Positions 56,765-64,000 of a DNA stretch of 64,000 bases are shown here, in pieces (the first letter of the stretch is position 1; each line of letters opens with the position of its first letter). Under the pieces are notes generated by a model. It was not told the DNA's origin, ran no database searches, and saw only the letters and a program-made list of their open reading frames with translations. The translations under genes and the position numbers were made by a program. Source of the stretch: JAVBQG01 sp031549185 (GTDB lineage: Bacteria; Synergistota; Synergistia; Synergistales; Synergistaceae); the NCBI GenBank assembly GCA_031549185.1, contig JAVBQG010000044.1, positions 20,715 to 84,714 on the forward strand, in the 5' to 3' direction.

Positions 56765-56795
56765 ACAAAAAACGGAGTTCCCGTCAGAAACTCCG
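56765..56795 (-). terminator. Intrinsic terminator of thrS
   Basis: CGGAGTT (56773-56779) and AACTCCG (56789-56795) pair, and on the minus strand the stem is followed by TTTTTTGTTTA. It lies 35 bp after the thrS stop. Confidence 0.8.
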
Positions 56796-56829
56796 CTCCT
56801 TGCTGAAATGACAAATGTAAAACGTTCGA

Positions 56830-58737
56830 TCAGATCGGGTTGAACTCGTCGTCGATGGTGGCCTTGAACTCAACCCAGCTCTGGCTGCCAATGTCGCCCT
56901 CCGAGCGCGAACGGACGGAGATGGTGCGCTCCTCCACCTCGCGGCCGCCGACGACCAGCATGTAGGGGATCTTCTCCAGCTGGGCGTCGCGGATCTTCTT
57001 GCCCAGCTTCTCGTCGCGCGCGTCGCGCTCTACGCGGACGCCCCACTTGCGGAGCTGCGTCTCCAGTTCGACGGCGTAGGCTTCGAACTCCGGCTTGACC
57101 TGGATGATCTTCACCTGTACCGGCGCGAGCCAGTAGGGGAATGCGCCCGCGTAATGCTCGATCAGGATGCCGATGAAGCGCTCGAGGCTGCCCAGGACCG
57201 TACGGTGCAGCATGACGGGGCGATGCTCGGCGCCGTCGTTGCCGATATAGTGCATGTCGAACTTCTCCGGCATCTGGAAGTCCAGCTGAATTGTGCCGCA
57301 CTGCCAGGTACGCCCGATACAGTCCTCCAGGTGGTAGTCGATCTTGGGACCGTAGAACGCGCCGTCGCCGGGGTTCAGCCTGTACGGGGTCTTGGTCTCC
57401 TCCAGCGCCTCGCGCAGGCGGGTCTCCGCCAGCTCCCAGAGATCGGGGTCGCCCATCGAGTTCTCCGGGCGGGTCGACAGTTCGACGGTGAATTTGAAGC
57501 CGAAGACGTTGTACACGTACTGGTCGAGGTCCATGATCGCCTTTACTTCGTCGCCGATCTGGTCCGGCGTGCAGTAGATGTGGGCGTCGTCCTGCGTGAA
57601 GCAGCGCACGCGCATCAGGCCGTGCAGTACGCCCGAGCGTTCGTGCCGGTGCACGGTGCCGAGCTCTGCCATGCGCATCGGCAGGTCGCGATAGCTGCGG
57701 ATCGCAGACTTGTAGACCATGATGCCGCCGGGGCAGTTCATCGGTTTGATCGCGAACGGCTGCTCGTCGATCTCGGTGAAGTACATGTTCTCGCGGTAAT
57801 GGTCCCAGTGTCCGGAGCGCAGCCAGAGATTGCGGTCGAGGATCAGCGGCGTCTTGATTTCGCTGTATCCGCGGCGCTTGTGCTCGTTGCGCCAGAATTC
57901 GAGCAAGGTGTTCATCAGTACCATGCCCTTGGGGTGGAAGAAGGGGAAGCCAGGCCCCTCGGGCTGGAAGCTGAACAGGTCGAGTTCGCGGCCGATTCTG
58001 CGATGGTCGCGCAGTTTCGCCTCTTCGATGCGTTTCAAGTGCTGCTCAAGTTCCTCCGCCGTTGCAAATGCCGTGCCGTAGATACGGGTGAGCATTACGT
58101 TCTTCTCGTCCCCGCGCCAGTAGGCGCCGGCAAGCGAGAGCAGCCTGAAATTTTTCAGATAGCCCGTGTTGGGTACGTGCGGGCCGCGGCAGAGATCCCA
58201 GAACTCGCCCTGCCCGTAGAGCGAGACGCTTTCGGTACCGGTGTTGCACAGGTCGGTGATCAGCTCGGTTTTGAACGGATCGTCCTTGAAGCGATCGAGC
58301 GCCTCGCGGCACGTGAGGTCGACGCGCTCGATGCGCAGCTTCTCTTTGGCAATTTTCTTCATCTCCGCCTCGATGGCGGGCAGGTCGTCCTCCGAGACGG
58401 GGCCCGGGAAGAGGACGTCGTAGTAGAAACCGTCCTTGATGGCCGGGCCGACGCCGAAGCGCGCGCCTGGGTAGAGGCGCAGAATCGCCTGTGCCATAAG
58501 ATGTGAGGTCGAGTGCCGCAGCAGTTCGAGCCCCGCGGGGCTCTCCGGCAAGATCGGAAGAACTTCCGTGTCTACCGTGTCCGTTGCGAGCGTCGCGAAA
58601 AGGTCGACCGCGCTGCCACCTACCGTTGCGGCCAGCGCTCCTTTGATATCCCAGTCCTTGAACAGATCGAAGGGGGTCGTTTTTTCGCCGGGTGCGGAGT
58701 CGTACGAGTGATTCTGTGGGCCTGTGTAATGTGCCAT
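56830..58737 (-). CDS. thrS: Threonyl-tRNA synthetase
   Basis: This 635-aa class II synthetase has an N-terminal TGS-like segment (about 20-65), the N2 editing domain with RHSTSHLMAQA (H-x3-H) and a distal C-x-x-x-H-like motif (LCRGPHVPNTG). The catalytic core has the zinc Cys in KPMNCPGG, motif 2 GLMRVRCFTQDDAHIY and motif 3 VMLHRTVLGSLERFIGIL. A C-terminal anticodon domain follows (about 530-630). A GGAGGAG site precedes the ATG. It makes Thr-tRNA(Thr) and edits Ser. The N-terminal TGS is less typical than the rest. Confidence 0.96.
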   Translation of the reverse strand: MAHYTGPQNHSYDSAPGEKTTPFDLFKDWDIKGALAATVGGSAVDLFATLATDTVDTEVLPILPESPAGLELLRHSTSHLMAQAILRLYPGARFGVGPAIKDGFYYDVLFPGPVSEDDLPAIEAEMKKIAKEKLRIERVDLTCREALDRFKDDPFKTELITDLCNTGTESVSLYGQGEFWDLCRGPHVPNTGYLKNFRLLSLAGAYWRGDEKNVMLTRIYGTAFATAEELEQHLKRIEEAKLRDHRRIGRELDLFSFQPEGPGFPFFHPKGMVLMNTLLEFWRNEHKRRGYSEIKTPLILDRNLWLRSGHWDHYRENMYFTEIDEQPFAIKPMNCPGGIMVYKSAIRSYRDLPMRMAELGTVHRHERSGVLHGLMRVRCFTQDDAHIYCTPDQIGDEVKAIMDLDQYVYNVFGFKFTVELSTRPENSMGDPDLWELAETRLREALEETKTPYRLNPGDGAFYGPKIDYHLEDCIGRTWQCGTIQLDFQMPEKFDMHYIGNDGAEHRPVMLHRTVLGSLERFIGILIEHYAGAFPYWLAPVQVKIIQVKPEFEAYAVELETQLRKWGVRVERDARDEKLGKKIRDAQLEKIPYMLVVGGREVEERTISVRSRSEGDIGSQSWVEFKATIDDEFNPI

Positions 58738-58756
58738 GTGTCCATCTCCTCCAGTA

Positions 58757-58773
58757 CAGGCATACCGTGCCTG
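58757..58773 (-). promoter_or_regulatory. Hairpin in the thrS 5' leader
   Basis: CAGGCA-CGGTA-TGCCTG (minus-strand reading) is a perfect 6-bp stem with a 5-nt loop immediately upstream of the thrS ribosome binding site. A TAAAAT -10-like element lies about 35 bp further upstream, without a good -35. The hairpin could take part in translational control. Confidence 0.4.
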
Positions 58774-58851
58774 CTATTCGTTACTTTTCATTTTATCACG
58801 GTTTTGTTTTTTCGAGGAGAAAATCGCCTACGGCGGGGTAGGGCACATGAC

Positions 58852-58892
58852 AAAAGGAGCGGCGAAGAGAAAATTTCCTCGCCGCTCCTTTT
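58852..58892 (-). terminator. Intrinsic terminator of the NSS transporter operon
   Basis: AAAAGGAGCGGCGA (58852-58865) and TCGCCGCTCCTTTT (58879-58892) form a perfect 14-bp stem with a 13-nt loop between the small-subunit stop and thrS. The A/T ends give U-rich tails on both strands. Confidence 0.8.
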
Positions 58893-58920
58893 CTGATTCG
58901 CGAATAAAACGATCAGCTCT

Positions 58921-59034
58921 CTAGGGAGCCTTGGATGCGTGTTTTTTCGCCTCGGCGTCCATCGTGAGCTTGATGGCGTAGGCGAAGCAACCGAACCCGA
59001 TTGCGATGCAGACGATCATATTGGTTACCCACAT
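58921..59034 (-). CDS. NSS transporter small subunit, 37 aa
   Basis: The protein begins MWVTNMIVCIAIGFGCFAYA and continues IKLTMDAEAKKHASKAP. It has one transmembrane helix (about 2-21) and a charged tail, and lies 16 bp after the NSS transporter stop with AAGGAG upstream of the ATG. Small single-span partners are known for NSS family members such as MetPS. A 48-aa paralogue lies at 55983-56129. Confidence 0.82.
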   Translation of the reverse strand: MWVTNMIVCIAIGFGCFAYAIKLTMDAEAKKHASKAP

Positions 59035-59050
59035 ATGCGTACGCTCCTTC

Positions 59051-60556
59051 CTAATCCTGGATCTTGTTGGCGTGCACGAGGCGCTTGGACATCGCGCCGT
59101 TTAGGATGTAGAGGACCAGGAACATGAGGCCCCATTCGACGACCATGACACCCGGCGTGTACACGTACTTCGTGATGGGCCAGAATTTGAACCACTCGCC
59201 CGGATACCACGTTGCCGCGTCGTAGACCCATATACCCCAGACGCCCGCGAAGAGAACGGGGAAGAACCGGATCGCCGTCCACATCCACTTGACGTGCAAG
59301 TCGGAGCAGGGGTTGATATCCTCGACCCACAGTTTCTCCACGCCGTACTTCATGGCGGCCCAGGAGTAGCAGAGACCAACCATGAGGAGGCCGACGCCCC
59401 AGGTGAAGTCCTGGTTCTCGAAGATCCGGTTGTCCGCCGCCGAGAAGCCTCCCACGATCAGGAAGAAGATCGTCGTGTAGAGCGTGCCCTTGGCGCGGGT
59501 GAAGCCCATGTCCATCAGGTTGCGGCAACCCAGCTCGACCATGGCGATCAGCGAGCTCAGGGCCGCCGAGAAGAGCGCCAGGAAGAAGAGGATGGCCATG
59601 ATGAACCCGCCCGAGGTGTGGGCGAAGAGGTTGGTGAGGTTGATGAAGGTGAGGCCGTTGGCGCCGCTCTTCATGACCGCCATCGGATCGGGGGCGAGCG
59701 CGTAGACCGCCGGCAGAACCACCATGCCGGCGAGCATGGCTGCCGCCGTATCGCCGAACGCGACGGTGAAGGAGTTCAGCTCGATGTCCTCATCCTTCGC
59801 CGAATAGACGTAGAAGACGTGGAACATGCCCCAGCCTGCTCCGGTAGACCATGCCGCCTGGGTGAAGGCCGCCAGCCACATACGTGGCTTCAGGAAGTCC
59901 GTGGGTTCGATGTGGAACATGTACTCCAGACCGCCGATCGCCTTCGGGAGCATGATGACGCGGACGGCGAGGATCGCGAGCAGGATGAAGACCGCGGGGA
60001 TCATGATCTTGTTGGCCTTTTCGAGGCCGCCCTGTACGCCGCGGTAGATGATGGCCGCCGCGATAAGAACCGCCGCCACGAACCAGGCGACCGCCTGCCA
60101 AGCGGGCGGCGTCATCGCGAACGCGTTCCACGTCGCGGTGGTGAGCTCGACTCCGCCCGTCTCCGCGGCGACGTCTCCGAGGAAGCCGCTGAAGATGAGG
60201 GCGATGTACTTCATAACCCAGCCGAGGACGACGGCGTAGTAGGAGCCGATCATGATGCAGGTCATGCCGCAGAAACCGCCGACCCAGGTGAATTTTTCGC
60301 CAAGGAGGATCTTGAACGCCCCGGCGTTTGCCATACGAGTTTTCTTACCGAATACGGATTCAGCACAGATAAGGGGAACAGCCCAAATAAAAATTGCAAT
60401 AAAACAAGCTATAAGAAAAGCGCCGCCGTTGTTCGCAGCGACTTCGCGGGGGAAGCGCCAGATGTTTCCCGTCCCGACCGCCATGCCAAGGATCGTACAC
60501 AAAAGTCCCCAGCGGCTTCCAAACTGCTCGCCGCCGCCCTGTTTGATTTCAGCCAT
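59051..60556 (-). CDS. Sodium-dependent transporter of the NSS (SNF) family
   Basis: This 501-aa carrier has the NSS N-terminus RWGLLCTILGMAVGTGNIWR with the TM1 substrate-binding stretch G-x-A-V-G-x-G-N-x-W-R-F-P, and about 11-12 transmembrane helices including the LPKAIGGLEY and FFLALFSAALSSLIAM regions (sodium- and substrate-binding TM8). It probably imports an amino acid with Na+. ATG 60556 has GGAGG 8 nt upstream; an ATG 63 nt further 5' has none. It lies behind a promoter at 60804-60834. Confidence 0.92.
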   Translation of the reverse strand: MAEIKQGGGEQFGSRWGLLCTILGMAVGTGNIWRFPREVAANNGGAFLIACFIAIFIWAVPLICAESVFGKKTRMANAGAFKILLGEKFTWVGGFCGMTCIMIGSYYAVVLGWVMKYIALIFSGFLGDVAAETGGVELTTATWNAFAMTPPAWQAVAWFVAAVLIAAAIIYRGVQGGLEKANKIMIPAVFILLAILAVRVIMLPKAIGGLEYMFHIEPTDFLKPRMWLAAFTQAAWSTGAGWGMFHVFYVYSAKDEDIELNSFTVAFGDTAAAMLAGMVVLPAVYALAPDPMAVMKSGANGLTFINLTNLFAHTSGGFIMAILFFLALFSAALSSLIAMVELGCRNLMDMGFTRAKGTLYTTIFFLIVGGFSAADNRIFENQDFTWGVGLLMVGLCYSWAAMKYGVEKLWVEDINPCSDLHVKWMWTAIRFFPVLFAGVWGIWVYDAATWYPGEWFKFWPITKYVYTPGVMVVEWGLMFLVLYILNGAMSKRLVHANKIQD

Positions 60557-60666
60557 GCTCAGTCCTCCTTCGTCGTGTAGGGGTATTTCGTGAGACAGCT
60601 TCTTTCTTGTTTGCAGCATGCTCTACTGCACCATTGAACGCTACGTCATCGCATCCCCCCTTCCAA

Positions 60667-60707
60667 ATACATCAGTCGATCGGTTTCCCAGAACCGACTC
60701 GATGTAT
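60667..60707 (-). promoter_or_regulatory. Structured element in the NSS transporter leader
   Basis: A near-complete palindrome: ATACATC/GATGTAT at the ends, AGTCG/CGACT and CGGTT/AACCG inside, with a small bulge and a loop around CTGGG. It lies in a 250-nt leader between the promoter and the NSS start. No T-tract follows, so it is not an ordinary terminator. A regulatory RNA hairpin or a protein-binding site is possible. Confidence 0.45.
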
Positions 60708-60803
60708 CAACGAATTTGGCGAATTATCGAAATATAATGTGTATTACGATGAATATTTCGGCAAATACGATTTAAATTGTGATCGATCGTTAATATTGAT
60801 GCC

Positions 60804-60834
60804 ACTATACTCTCACAACTTGTCCATTTGTCAA
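60804..60834 (-). promoter_or_regulatory. Promoter of the NSS transporter operon
   Basis: On the minus strand TTGACA (60829-60834) is a perfect -35 and TATAGT (60804-60809) is a good -10; the spacer is 19 bp, longer than optimal, which fits activator or repressor control. ACTTG/CAAGT half-sites overlap the -35. The long leader to the start at 60556 has the structured element at 60667-60707. Confidence 0.6.
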
Positions 60835-60940
60835 GTCGAAGGTGTTGCATATTCATGCCGGCATGCGAGAATATGATGATTATAAAATAGAACGAAATTG
60901 TGGATTGCTATGTGAAGAAATTATGAATCGTACAGCCATG

Positions 60941-60974
60941 GGAAAAACAAAGGGGCGCGGAGATATTCCGGTGC
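60941..60974 (-). terminator. Putative terminator after dut
   Basis: On the minus strand GGCACCGGA and TCCGCGCC pair imperfectly (a mismatch and a bulge) and are followed by CCTTTGTTTTTCC. It lies about 40 bp after the dut stop. The stem is weak, the tail good. Confidence 0.45.
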
Positions 60975-61010
60975 CTTTATCAAAGATCGATCGGTTGTCG
61001 GCGCCTCCGG

Positions 61011-61448
61011 TTATTTCACGCCCGTGCTGCCGAATCCCCCCGAGGCGCGCGAGGAGGCGCCGAGTACGTCAGCCTCCTCGATCTCCATCTGCGTCACCGG
61101 CGCGAAGACGATCTGCGCGATCCTATCGCCCGGCTCGATGCGAAAGACCTCGCGCCCGTGGTTGATCAGGATGACGCGCAGCTCTCCCCGGTAGTCCGAG
61201 TCGATCGTGCCGGGGGCGTTGAGGATCGTGACGCCGTACTTCAGGGCCAGCCCGCTTCGCGGGCGCACCTGGCCTTCGTAGCCCTCGGGAATTTCCAGAT
61301 AGAGGCCGGTTCCGACGACCGCAACGCAGCTGGGCTCGATCTCCGCCGCTTCGTTCGCGCGGATATCCATGCCCGCCGCCCCGGACGTGGCGTAAGAGGG
61401 AAGCGGGATGCCGCCGGTGGCATCCCGCTTGATCATGACTTTCGCCAT
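61011..61448 (-). CDS. dut: Deoxyuridine 5'-triphosphate nucleotidohydrolase (dUTPase)
   Basis: This 145-aa trimeric dUTPase shows all five motifs: SGAAGMDIRA (I), RPRSGLALKYGV (II), GTIDSDYRGEL (III, with the uracil-binding hairpin), GDRIAQIVF (IV) and RASGGFGSTG (V, the flexible P-loop-like tail). It hydrolyses dUTP to dUMP. The ATG lies 3 bp after the pnp stop, in the same transcript. Confidence 0.97.
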   Translation of the reverse strand: MAKVMIKRDATGGIPLPSYATSGAAGMDIRANEAAEIEPSCVAVVGTGLYLEIPEGYEGQVRPRSGLALKYGVTILNAPGTIDSDYRGELRVILINHGREVFRIEPGDRIAQIVFAPVTQMEIEEADVLGASSRASGGFGSTGVK

Positions 61449-61451
61449 TTT

Positions 61452-63722
61452 CTAGTTTCTGGGCCTTCTGTCCGGCCTTCCGCCGTCGCGGCGCGGCCGG
61501 TCGCCGCGATCGCGATCTCCGCGCGGGCGGTCGCCGCCCGGCCTGCCCTCGCTCTTGGGGAATGTGGCGTAGCGCTCCTCGCGCTCCCGCTCGATCGGGA
61601 TCTGGGCCGCGAACTCCTCCTCCGACGCGAGCTTGTCCAGCTCGCCCAGAATGCGCCGGCGCGAGAGGTTGATGCGGTTCATGTCGTCGATCTCCTTGAC
61701 GATCACCAGCACCTCGTCGCCGAGGGAGAAGGCGTCCTCCAGCTTCGGGATGTGGTGCGTGCTGACCTCGCTCACGTGCAGCAGGCCCTCTTTGCCGGGC
61801 AGGATCTCGACGAAGACGCCGAAGTTGATCATGCGGGTGATCTTGCCGACGAAGATCTCGCCTGCCTTTACCTCGCGGACGAGGTCGCCGATGATCTTCA
61901 TCGCGGCTTTCGCCGCTTCGCCCTCCATGGCGGAGATAAAGACCCGGCCGTCGTCCTCGACGTCGATCTTGGCGCCCGTCTGGGCCACGATCGCGCGGAT
62001 CGTTTTGCCGCCGGGGCCGATGACCTCGCGGATCTTCTCCGGGTCGATCGTGAGCGTCAGGATGCGCGGCGCGTTGGGGGAGACCTCCGGGCGCGCCGCG
62101 TCGATGGCGCTCTTCATGATTCCGAGGATCTCCAATCTGCCGGCCTTCGCCTGCGCGAGCGCCTGTTCGAGGATCGCGCGGGTGATGCCACCAGCCTTGT
62201 TGTCCATCTGCAGAGCGGTTACGCCGTCGACCGTACCGGTGACCTTGAAGTCCATGTCGCCGTAGTGATCCTCCAGCCCCTGAATGTCCGTCAGGATGCC
62301 GAATTTGCCGTCGTCTGCGATGAGGCCCATGGCCACGCCCGCGACCGCCTTTTTGATCGGCACGCCGGCGTCCATCATCGAGAGGCTGCCGCCGCAGACG
62401 CTCGCCATCGAGCTCGAACCGTTGGATTCGAGAATGTCCGAGACCATGCGGACGACGTAGGGGAACTCGTCCTCGGAGGGTAGCATGTTGCGCAACGCGC
62501 GCTCGGCCAGCGCTCCGTGCCCGATTTCGCGCCGTCCGGGGCCGCGCATGGGGCGCACCTCGCCGACCGAGTAGGGCGGGAAGTTGTAGTGCAGCAGAAA
62601 GCGCTTCGACGGCTCGTCCCACTTGAGCCCGTCGAGCATCTGATCGTCGGTTCCGACCATGCCGAGCGTGGTCACGGCGAGCGCCTGTGTTTCGCCCCTC
62701 GTGAAGAGCGCGGATCCGTGCGTGCGCGGCAGGACGCCCACCTCACAGGTGATCGGCCGCAGCTGGTCCATGCGTCTGCCGTCCGCGCGGCGTTTCTCGT
62801 CGAGGATCAGCTTGCGGACGCCCTTTTTGGTCATGTCGTCCATCAGGCCCGCGATGTAATTTTTCGAATCGGGATAGCTCTCGGCGAAGCGTTCGACGAC
62901 TTTTTTCGAGATGTCCGAGAGGGCCGTCGCGCGCTCCTGTTTGCCGTGGATCTGGATGGCCGTCATGATCTCGCCGAAGAGTTCGCTCTCCACCCACTCG
63001 TCGATCTCGCCGATGCGCAACGGATCTGCGACGGCGATCTTCGGTTTCCCGACCTTCGCGCGCATCGCCAGGATGGCGTCCACGATCTTGCCGATTTCAT
63101 TTGTCGCCAGCTCGAGCGCGTCGATCAAGAGCTCCTCGGAGATCTCGTTCGCACCCGCCTCTACCATCGTCACGCCGCCTTTGTGTCCGGCGACGAGCAG
63201 ATCGAGTTTGCTCTCCGGCAGCTCCTGCTCGGTCGGGTTGATCACGAATTTGTCGTCGATATAACCGATGCGGACGGCGCCGATCGGTCCGTCCCAGGGA
63301 ATGTCCGATATGGCGAGCGCAGCCGAGGCGGCGTTGATCGCCAGCACGTTCGGCGCGTGAACCTGGTCGACGGAGAGCACCGTGCTGACGACGTGTACGT
63401 CGTTGCGCAGGTGCTCGGGGAAGAGCGAGCGAATCGAGCGGTCGGTCATGCGCGCCGAGAGGACGGCCGTCTCCGACGGACGTCCCTCGCGCTTGATGAA
63501 TCCGCCGGGGATCTTGCCCGCGGAGTAGAAGCGCTCCTCGTAGTCCACCAGGAGCGGGAAGAAGTCCAGTCCTTCCCTCGCTTTGTCCGCGAAGACCGCT
63601 GTGACGAGCACCACCGTCTCTCCCATTTGCGCCAGGATCGACGCGTTTGCCTGCTTGGCCATGCGGCCCGTCTCGAACTTCAGGGTTTTCCCACCCACTT
63701 CGAGACTGAATGTTTCAGCCAT
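61452..63722 (-). CDS. pnp: Polyribonucleotide nucleotidyltransferase (PNPase)
   Basis: This 756-aa phosphorolytic 3'-5' exoribonuclease has two RNase PH domains (about 5-215 and 320-540), an alpha-helical linker, a KH domain (about 550-610, VIGPGGKTIRAIVAQTGAKI) and an S1 domain (about 620-690, EIFVGKITRMINFGVFVEIL). The Arg/Gly/Asp-rich tail (GDRPRGDRDRGDRPRR) is longer than usual and may bind RNA. ATG 63722 has GGAGG at 8 nt; an ATG two codons earlier is too close to it. No rpsO precedes it, unlike the common order. Confidence 0.97.
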   Translation of the reverse strand: MAETFSLEVGGKTLKFETGRMAKQANASILAQMGETVVLVTAVFADKAREGLDFFPLLVDYEERFYSAGKIPGGFIKREGRPSETAVLSARMTDRSIRSLFPEHLRNDVHVVSTVLSVDQVHAPNVLAINAASAALAISDIPWDGPIGAVRIGYIDDKFVINPTEQELPESKLDLLVAGHKGGVTMVEAGANEISEELLIDALELATNEIGKIVDAILAMRAKVGKPKIAVADPLRIGEIDEWVESELFGEIMTAIQIHGKQERATALSDISKKVVERFAESYPDSKNYIAGLMDDMTKKGVRKLILDEKRRADGRRMDQLRPITCEVGVLPRTHGSALFTRGETQALAVTTLGMVGTDDQMLDGLKWDEPSKRFLLHYNFPPYSVGEVRPMRGPGRREIGHGALAERALRNMLPSEDEFPYVVRMVSDILESNGSSSMASVCGGSLSMMDAGVPIKKAVAGVAMGLIADDGKFGILTDIQGLEDHYGDMDFKVTGTVDGVTALQMDNKAGGITRAILEQALAQAKAGRLEILGIMKSAIDAARPEVSPNAPRILTLTIDPEKIREVIGPGGKTIRAIVAQTGAKIDVEDDGRVFISAMEGEAAKAAMKIIGDLVREVKAGEIFVGKITRMINFGVFVEILPGKEGLLHVSEVSTHHIPKLEDAFSLGDEVLVIVKEIDDMNRINLSRRRILGELDKLASEEEFAAQIPIEREREERYATFPKSEGRPGGDRPRGDRDRGDRPRRDGGRPDRRPRN

Positions 63723-63800
63723 TTTCATTTCCTCCTCTGCCTTTTAGTGACCGGCAAATGATAGCACAAAAAAGAGGAAGGGTGATGTGTGGGGCTCTGG

Positions 63801-63823
63801 AAAAAACAAACGGAAAAATCCGT
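63801..63823 (-). terminator. Terminator or attenuator upstream of pnp
   Basis: On the minus strand ACGGA-TTTT-TCCGT is a 5-bp stem followed by TTGTTTTTT. It lies about 80 bp before pnp, downstream of a promoter-like element, so it may end the edge gene or act as a leader attenuator for pnp. Confidence 0.5.
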
Positions 63824-63854
63824 GCGTCTCCGATTGGAAAGATAGGTGATGCGC

Positions 63855-63884
63855 ATTATAACCTGATTTCCCGAAAAATGTAAC
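63855..63884 (-). promoter_or_regulatory. Promoter candidate for pnp
   Basis: On the minus strand GTTACA (63879-63884) and TATAAT (63855-63860) are separated by 18 bp; the -10 is perfect and the -35 matches at four of six positions. It overlaps the last codon of the edge gene. Confidence 0.6.
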
Positions 63885-64000
63885 TATGCCGGAAGCATCC
63901 CTCCGAAAGCGTTCATGATTTTTCTCTGCAAAGGACTCGCTTCCGTGTAAAGCGCTCCATAATGTCCGGAGTATGTGATTTTTGCATAAGTCTCCATCGC
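63884..64000 (-). CDS. 3' end of an unidentified gene at the window edge
   Basis: The last 38 codons read in from the right edge and stop at 63884. The protein contains METYAKITYSGHYGALYTEA, then SPLQRKIMNAFGGMLPA. The tail S-P-L-Q-R-K-I-[ML]-x-A-F/L-G resembles the ends of some transposases (for instance IS4 or IS1634 families), but with so little sequence this is only a suggestion. It is not rpsO, which often precedes pnp. Confidence 0.45.
   Translation of the reverse strand, partial: AMETYAKITYSGHYGALYTEASPLQRKIMNAFGGMLPA

Overview
The window is bacterial chromosome, GC-rich and dense in genes, and very probably from the phylum Synergistota. The strongest evidence is two secreted proteins (30562-32664 and 37181-38779) that end in the Synerg-CTERM type of sorting tail: a Gly/Ser-rich stretch, a Gly-Cys-Asp motif, one hydrophobic segment and terminal arginines. 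The FliY-type switch protein, the CheC/CheD pair and the amino-acid-oriented transporters fit that assignment. I saw no rRNA, tRNA or CRISPR array.

Layout. 1-20.6 kb (+): one long flagellar/chemotaxis run, motB(3' end)-fliL-fliM-fliY-cheY-fliO-fliP-fliQ-fliR-flhB-flhA-flhF-flhG-ycgR(PilZ)-cheB-cheA-cheC-cheD-fliA-fapA plus three uncharacterised genes. It supplies the stator end, the switch complex, the export gate, the FlhF/FlhG placement pair, chemotaxis signalling and adaptation, and sigma-28. 20.7-24.9 kb (+): S1-domain protein, DUF501 protein, secreted metallo-beta-lactamase-fold hydrolase, tandem-GNAT protein, MntA/HepT toxin-antitoxin pair and a tRNA-binding-domain protein. 24.9-27.4 kb (-): DUF4143 ATPase and class I aldolase. 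27.5-30.2 kb (+): ECF S component, FCD-type regulator and both subunits of a CoA-transferase, as one overlapping operon behind a good promoter. 30.2-32.7 kb (+): a remnant of a reverse transcriptase C-terminus translationally coupled to a surface protein with a variable-region-like motif, which reads as a decayed or split diversity-generating retroelement (DGR). 32.75-36.65 kb (-): hybrid sensor kinase. 37.2-40.3 kb (+): two DUF4198 proteins flanking a methyltransferase.

40.3-45.5 kb (-): small antitoxin-like ORF, mutS2, cvpA, zapA, coiled-coil protein, alanyl-tRNA editing protein and cupin. 45.8-47.3 kb (+): J-like membrane protein. 47.3-55.4 kb (-): queG-like gene, then the translation operon infC-rpmI-rplT-(trkH-trkA)-pheS-pheT with potassium-uptake genes embedded in it. 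55.6-60.6 kb (-): an OadG-like protein with a small membrane partner, a hypothetical, thrS, and an NSS transporter with a paralogous small partner. 61.0-63.7 kb (-): dut and pnp, then the 3' end of an unidentified gene at the edge.

Main points of interest: the DGR-like locus, a 39-bp direct repeat bracketing the sigma-28 gene, probable rare start codons (CTG for fliA, ATT for infC), paralogous 37/48-aa membrane partners next to two different transport genes, and small genes outside ordinary ORF size limits. All functional calls come from reading motifs and context; no database search was run.
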